DNA of 64,000 nucleotides from Syngnathus acus. Its lineage: Eukaryota > Chordata > Actinopteri > Syngnathiformes > Syngnathidae. Of the stretch, positions 58,901 through 64,000 are shown piece after piece (position 1 is the stretch's first letter; each line of letters starts with the position of its first letter). Both the position numbers and the translations under genes were made by a program. The notes under the pieces are model-generated. The model saw only the letters and a program-made list of their open reading frames with translations, ran no database searches and was not told the DNA's origin. Where the stretch lies: positions 3,166,491 to 3,230,490 of the forward strand of contig NC_051092.1 in NCBI RefSeq assembly GCF_901709675.1. Reading direction: 5' to 3'.

Positions 58901-61900
58901 ATAATATTAAATTAGAGCTTATGGGATCTTTTGTTTGTTCGCAAAAAGTAGGTCATGTCTCCCCTCCCCTCTTGGTTGTGTACATTTAGGAGTGGTTTGT
59001 CTCGGAGGGATGCTGTACCACTCTTGTGTGTCGTCCTGCGGGCGGTCCTGTCGAGCTGTGTCCAGCGTAGAGATGTGTCACCCCGACGACTGCGCTGAGG
59101 GGTGTGGCTGTCCTGACGGCAGTTACTATGACGACGTGCGTCAGCGATGCGTGCGCCTGTAAGACTTCTCCAGTCTCCAGTGGAAATAGGATGTGAACAC
59201 ACGCCTGTTTTAATCACGTTTTGTTTTTTAATGTACTACTATGACAAAGCATTTAAAACATCCAATATTTTGTGCAGGACTTTTGCTTAATAGCTGGAGC
59301 CTTTTTCCAGCTGACCAGAGTTGAAGAATTTTGCAGAATGTATTTTCATATAAAACGTTTGCACTCATAAGCTTGCAAGTTACTGTGATTTATAACCTGG
59401 AATTTAACTGAAAACATGGGAAAACCACATCGTATATGTAAAAACTAAAAAAAAAGAACCAACATCAGTAACAAGGATGTGTTCATATCAGGAATGGTCA
59501 TGAGCTTGTAATTTCTGTTTCTGGCAGGGCCCAGTGCCACTGCTACTCCATGGCTGGTGTTTCTCAACCAGGCGAGGTCGTCTTCAGCGCCACTGGACCC
59601 TGGTGAGTCACAGCTTTCGTGCTTGAAAAAAGGAGAAAAGCATTTTGGCTGCTCGCCCACTTGCATACCCACGCCACATTAGAAAAATAAATACAGTGAG
59701 CCATATGGGACCGAGTCCTGACAAATATCGCAAAGATTCACAAACAATAGATTTTTTTTATGATTGCCTCCATTAATTGTGTAACTATTAATGCTCTTGG
59801 GCTAAACTCTCCTTTCTGCATTTTCTACCAGCCTGTGCAGGAATGGGAAGCTGGAGTGTGTGCCAGAGGAAAAAGGTAACCCCGCTCCATTAGCGCTCCC
59901 CCTTCCTTCGAGTTCTTGTTTCTTCCAACAACAAAGTGCTGTTTCAGGCCAGGTCTCCCTGGCTGAAATCAAGCTTATGTTCGTAGACCTGTAGCTTTTT
60001 TCCCAGGATGACCAAGTGTAGTTGGTGAGAAGGAGAGAGGCATTGGTTTACCCACGTCTCTGTGTGTGTAGAGCCAGACAGCCCAGAGATCGGGCAGTGC
60101 CCCACGGGTAAAGTCTACCACAGTTGCGCCGAACAGAGAGGCGGCGCGGCCTGCGCACCGACGTGCCGCAACCTAATGTTGAATGTCACCTGCCCGCCCA
60201 ACACGCCTTGCATCCCGGGCTGCATCTGCCCTCCTGGGTAATTATTCATTAGTGTCAGAAAGGTCCTTACGAGTACGTCGAAATAATAACAATTTAAAAA
60301 AAAAACATTAGCGCAATTTCAGCTCTTTTGGCAAATCGCTGACAAAATGATCTCATTAAAGAGATTAATTTTCAAATGTATGCAAGTGGATGTGAGCACA
60401 AAAGGACGAAAAACCCGAGGCTGTCTGTGAGATGGAGACGTAATTAGTGGGTAGTCATCTACAATGATTAAAGCCACGGTGTACTTAATCAAGAGAGAGC
60501 ATGCTGCGTATGCTTTCATCTTCAAGATCTTCACACTAATATTAGTACCGTGTTGCGCATATCTGTCTTTCTTCCTCACAGAATGCATCCGTGTCACTAC
60601 AATCCGGTTCTGAAAATATATTTGTATGCTTGCTATCTTCTATTTACAGGCTAGTGCTGCACCGTGGGGAGTGTTACTATCCCGAGAACTGCCCTTGTGT
60701 CTGGCTTGGCCTGGAGTACCTCCCTGGAGAAACTGTGGAAACGTCCTGTTATAAATGGTATGTCAAAGACCCTCCCGGATTGGCTTTTTATTATTCTCCT
60801 GATGAATGAACGGGGCACCGCAGAATGTCAGAAAAGTCATCCATTTTTGTAATCTCGATATCCTGGTGCAAATGTATACAGTATACCTAATTTTGTGTTG
60901 ACGCTGCCATTAGGGCAAATTCCTACTAAGGAAGTAGAAGTGTACGAGGTAGATGGATGACACTATTTTATGATTTTTTTTTTGTGTGTGATTCTCCTCA
61001 GCGTGTGTCACCGTGGCTATTTTAACTGTAGTTATTCACCGTGTCCAGCTGTGTGTACCGTCCACAGCGATAGACATTACCACACCTTCGACGGCCTGGA
61101 GTACGACTACCACTCGGACTGTCAGGTCCACCTGCTCAAAGTAAGTGCGGCCTTTGCCATTTGAAAAGTGCATTCTACGACATTGGGATGTGGTTCCGAA
61201 CCGGTAAATTGCAGAATGGCTTGCTCTGAGACATTTTCAGAAATAGTCGGATAGCAAAATAATTAGCTGTTTTAATTTCACACTTGATTACAGCGAGCCA
61301 AAGATTTGTATACGCGTCCTTGAAAAGTACATTTTTAGTACCACTTTAAGGAAGTCGTAGCATCGCTCACCGGTTTTGACCAAAGGTGATTTTACTCTGA
61401 TAAAGAGCAGCCAAGTCTCTGTTTTTTTTTCTCTTTTTAATCAGAGTAGGTAAAGGCGTGTGTATGAGTGTACTCCTTTGTTTTGTGCCTTGGTAAAGCT
61501 AGGCAAGAATTTAGCACGACAAAGAAACCAGTGTTCAGCCCAAACCTCAGGGCTCATATGCTCCCAGGGATATAGAATTAGAATGGCTGGAACAGGCGTG
61601 CCGATTGAGACCTGACAGATCTGCAGACCACCGTGCGGTCCCGAACAGAGTGGGTCCTAGCAGTTTAATTACGCTGCAGTATTTCCTGAGTGTGTAGAAT
61701 CCAAATGTCAATGTTAGGTGATTTCTCAAAGGGGATTTTGTTAATGAATGACCTTCATCCTTTGCGCAGAGTTCAGGAGAAACTGAAGTATCCATTGTTG
61801 CCCAAAATAAGGACTGCTATGAGAGTGGCATTGTGTGCATGAAAACACTGGTCATACATGTGGGACTTACCAAGATCTACTTCACGGACAACTCTGGCAA

Positions 61901-64000
61901 TCCTGTACACGCTCACACAAACTCATAAAAAAAAAAAAAATTCAAATCTATGCAAAGAAGACATGTGATTGTCACTTTCCCATGCAGAGCCCATCCACTG
62001 TGGTGGGTCGAGAGTCGGTGTTCAATCTGTGGAAAGCCGGCTTCTACACCGTGGTCCACTTCCCCGATCAGGACTTGACCATCCTCTGGGACCGTAAGAC
62101 AACGGTGCACATCAGAGCCGGGCCTCGGTGGAAGGTTTGCAGCTGTCAATCATTTTAAATTAGGACAGATTTCATAGTCCCTCTGACTGCTCCTGCATCC
62201 CATCGTTGGGACCTGGGGAAGGCATTTTATTGGCAGTCAGTCAGTGGGGCTATCAAGCCTTTTCCTCCACAGCGTGATCCAGCCTAGCTACATTTAGGGC
62301 AGACAAACTCTGGATGGGGCCAGTAAATTAGCCTCACTGTTACATAACAGACGCACTTGCCCAGACAAATAGACGGCTACCAAAACATGTTTATTTTCAT
62401 TTGACAGCCAACTTTATGTATCCGTTAAAAATGACATTTTCCATTCTATTTCCCCTTTAAAGCAAATTTTTTTCCTCCAGGGTCTTCTCAGCGGACTTTG
62501 TGGAAATTTCGATGGCGTGACTGTTAACGACATGACCACGTCCAGCCACATGGAGGTTAACAACGCGCAGAGCTTTGGCGATAGCTGGGCGCTGGGACAG
62601 GTACGAACTCTCACGTTTGTATTACCCCACAGACACACCCCACTCGCTATCTTGCTTTCCATCATTCTTGCCCCTTGCGTATGTGTAGTGCCAAAGTGAC
62701 TACGTTGTAGAGCGACCGTGCGAAGCTGACTTGGGGAGACAGCCGTACGCCAAGAGGGAATGCGCGCTCCTCTACAGCGAGGTTTTTGCATCATGTCATA
62801 ATGTGGTGAGTAGGGATGCAGTAGTAACTGTAAATTAGTATTTTGACTCAAATAATCTCACACGCACAGATTGAAGTTAATGTACGGTTTTTACATGTGT
62901 GGCCAGTAGATGGAGTCCTATATTTGCGCACATGAGACCACAGCTCCACAACAAAGCACAAAGCCCAGAAGGGTTGATGTATTACAGTGCTTAGTAGAGA
63001 TGAGCACATATAATTGAAGAATGCCCAGATGCTGATTAGAAGATGATTGATCATGTAGTGCACATCATATGATGCTTGTGTGAGCCTGACATACTTAAAG
63101 AAAAAGGAAGTTAATAACGAATCAAAATACAAAAAGAGAATATTTACCAAAACAAAGAATTAGAAAGTGTTCACATACTTTTTCTTATTTTTTCACAGTT
63201 GAGTTGAGCTGTCCTTTGAACTAAGGCAATTTTTCGCGCAGGCATATTGACTCTGTCATATTGGTTACCCGATCCCTTCTGTGCCGACCCACAATTCTTT
63301 GTACTGATATCTCATCGCTGATCTGAATTATTGACAACTCCTCTAAACAAGGCCTCCCTTCTATCATTTACCCCAATGGAGACAGAGGGATGGTTCCACT
63401 TGCATGAGTCAATCAATCATTTCAAACAAACAATCAGATTTTATCTACAAAATGTTTCATACATTAAAAATGCATCGCAACATGATTTACAGAGAAAAAA
63501 AAATTCAAAGTAGCAAGTAAACAGAAACCTCATTACTTCATACTAGTGAGAGTGTTTCTGTCCAATGCGGTGATCTTCATGAACATGACTTGCCTCCCCT
63601 GTAGGTGGATGTGTCCTGGTTCTACAGAAATTGCCTAACTGACACTTGCAACTGCGACCGGGGGGGCGACTGCGAGTGTCTGTGCACATCCATCGCCGCC
63701 TATGCCCACAAATGTTGCCAGCACGGCATCGCCATACACTGGAGGTCGCCCTCTGTGTGTCGTGAGTTTATAAACACACACTCCTACAAATCACATGATG
63801 ATTGTCAACCATGTCTCGAAATTTTTCTTCATTTCAGCCCAGGATTGTGAATACTACAACCAAGGTAAATCCATATAAATAAATGTAATCGCGGCTCTTC
63901 CTTCCTTCCTTTGGGATACACTCCTGTTATGTGCATCTTAGCTCTTGGCGACGGCCCGTATTCCTTAGTGAGCGCTGTCCACAATAACACAATGATTGGA
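52993..64000 (+). CDS. otogl: otogelin-like protein, 5' part (runs off the right edge)
   Basis: OTOGL is a secreted gel-forming glycoprotein of inner-ear membranes. The first exon (52993-53074) encodes a signal peptide ending [13 protein letters not shown]. Exons between 53074 and 53925 are unresolved; candidates are 53221-53233, 53315-53357 and a Cys-rich piece near 53691-53834. Well-supported exons follow: 53925-54003, 54307-54344, 54420-54512 (EGF-like, [17 protein letters not shown]), then VWD1 55256-56414 (CGLCGNFN), C8 56487-56786, TIL 56912-57351, 57429-57475, VWD2 57558-58514 (LGLCGTLNG), C8 58621-58830, TIL and linkers 58990-60757, VWD3 61002-62600 (SGLCGNFDG), C8 62689-63761, 63838-63864 and 63942 onward. 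Phases agree throughout from 53925. D domains alone could be otogelin or a mucin; the EGF module and the neighbours bbs10 and a syt1-type gene favour otogl. Confidence 0.85.
61141..61769. other. otogl intron
   Basis: A 629-bp intron inside the third VWD block. I see no coding sequence or recognisable repeat. Confidence 0.6.
62806..63604. other. otogl intron
   Basis: An 800-bp AT-rich intron inside the third C8 block. It has no coding sequence that I can support. GGCCAGTAGATGGAG near 62900 weakly resembles a CTCF core. Confidence 0.55.

Overview
This window is genomic DNA from a ray-finned fish. Every gene is split into many short exons by mostly short introns (about 80-400 bp). The proteins are vertebrate families, and dispersed repeats of the kinds common in percomorph fishes lie between and inside the genes. 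I cannot name the species. I see no bacterial, phage, rRNA, tRNA or CRISPR features. All exon boundaries below were deduced by reading frame, splice sites and similarity to remembered human proteins; no alignment was run.

Layout. (-) strand, 1-37 kb: the 5' part of a choline transporter (slc5a7 type, 19-2113); cfap161 (4324-6231); a ceramide synthase of the cers2/3/4 class, closest to cers3 (7143-9424); the calcium-activated chloride channel ano2 (11066-19847); and a full-length von Willebrand factor, vwf (22735-37057, 53 coding exons, 2821 residues by my count). (+) strand: cd9 (38269-43720), which diverges from vwf and has two candidate first coding exons. (-) strand: bbs10 (44824-46813), convergent with cd9. 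(+) strand: a synaptotagmin of the syt1/2/5 type (49630-51629), then the 5' part of otogelin-like, otogl (52993 to beyond the right edge).

Synteny. ANO2-VWF-CD9 are neighbours on human 12p13, and BBS10, SYT1 and OTOGL lie together on human 12q21. CFAP161 and CERS3 are both on human 15q25-26. The block therefore joins segments that are separate in human, which supports the vwf, ano2, cd9, bbs10 and otogl calls. The genes do not form a pathway. They are a chromosome neighbourhood with two giant cysteine-rich D-domain proteins (vwf in haemostasis, otogl in inner-ear acellular membranes), two cilium genes (cfap161, bbs10) and several membrane proteins.

Points worth a second look: a duplicated first exon of cd9; an intron splitting the vwf region that is one exon (exon 28) in human; substitution of the ADAMTS13 scissile pair Tyr-Met by Phe-Leu; retained furin site and RGD in vwf; two GC-AG introns fixed by reading frame; an extra 79-bp intron in bbs10; cd9/bbs10 poly(A) signals 35 bp apart on opposite strands; an X-box-like site upstream of cfap161; a MITE with clear terminal repeats; a retroelement tail abutting a cd9 splice acceptor; and a GATA-based compound satellite between the synaptotagmin and otogl. 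I found nothing that looks like an unknown multi-gene system.
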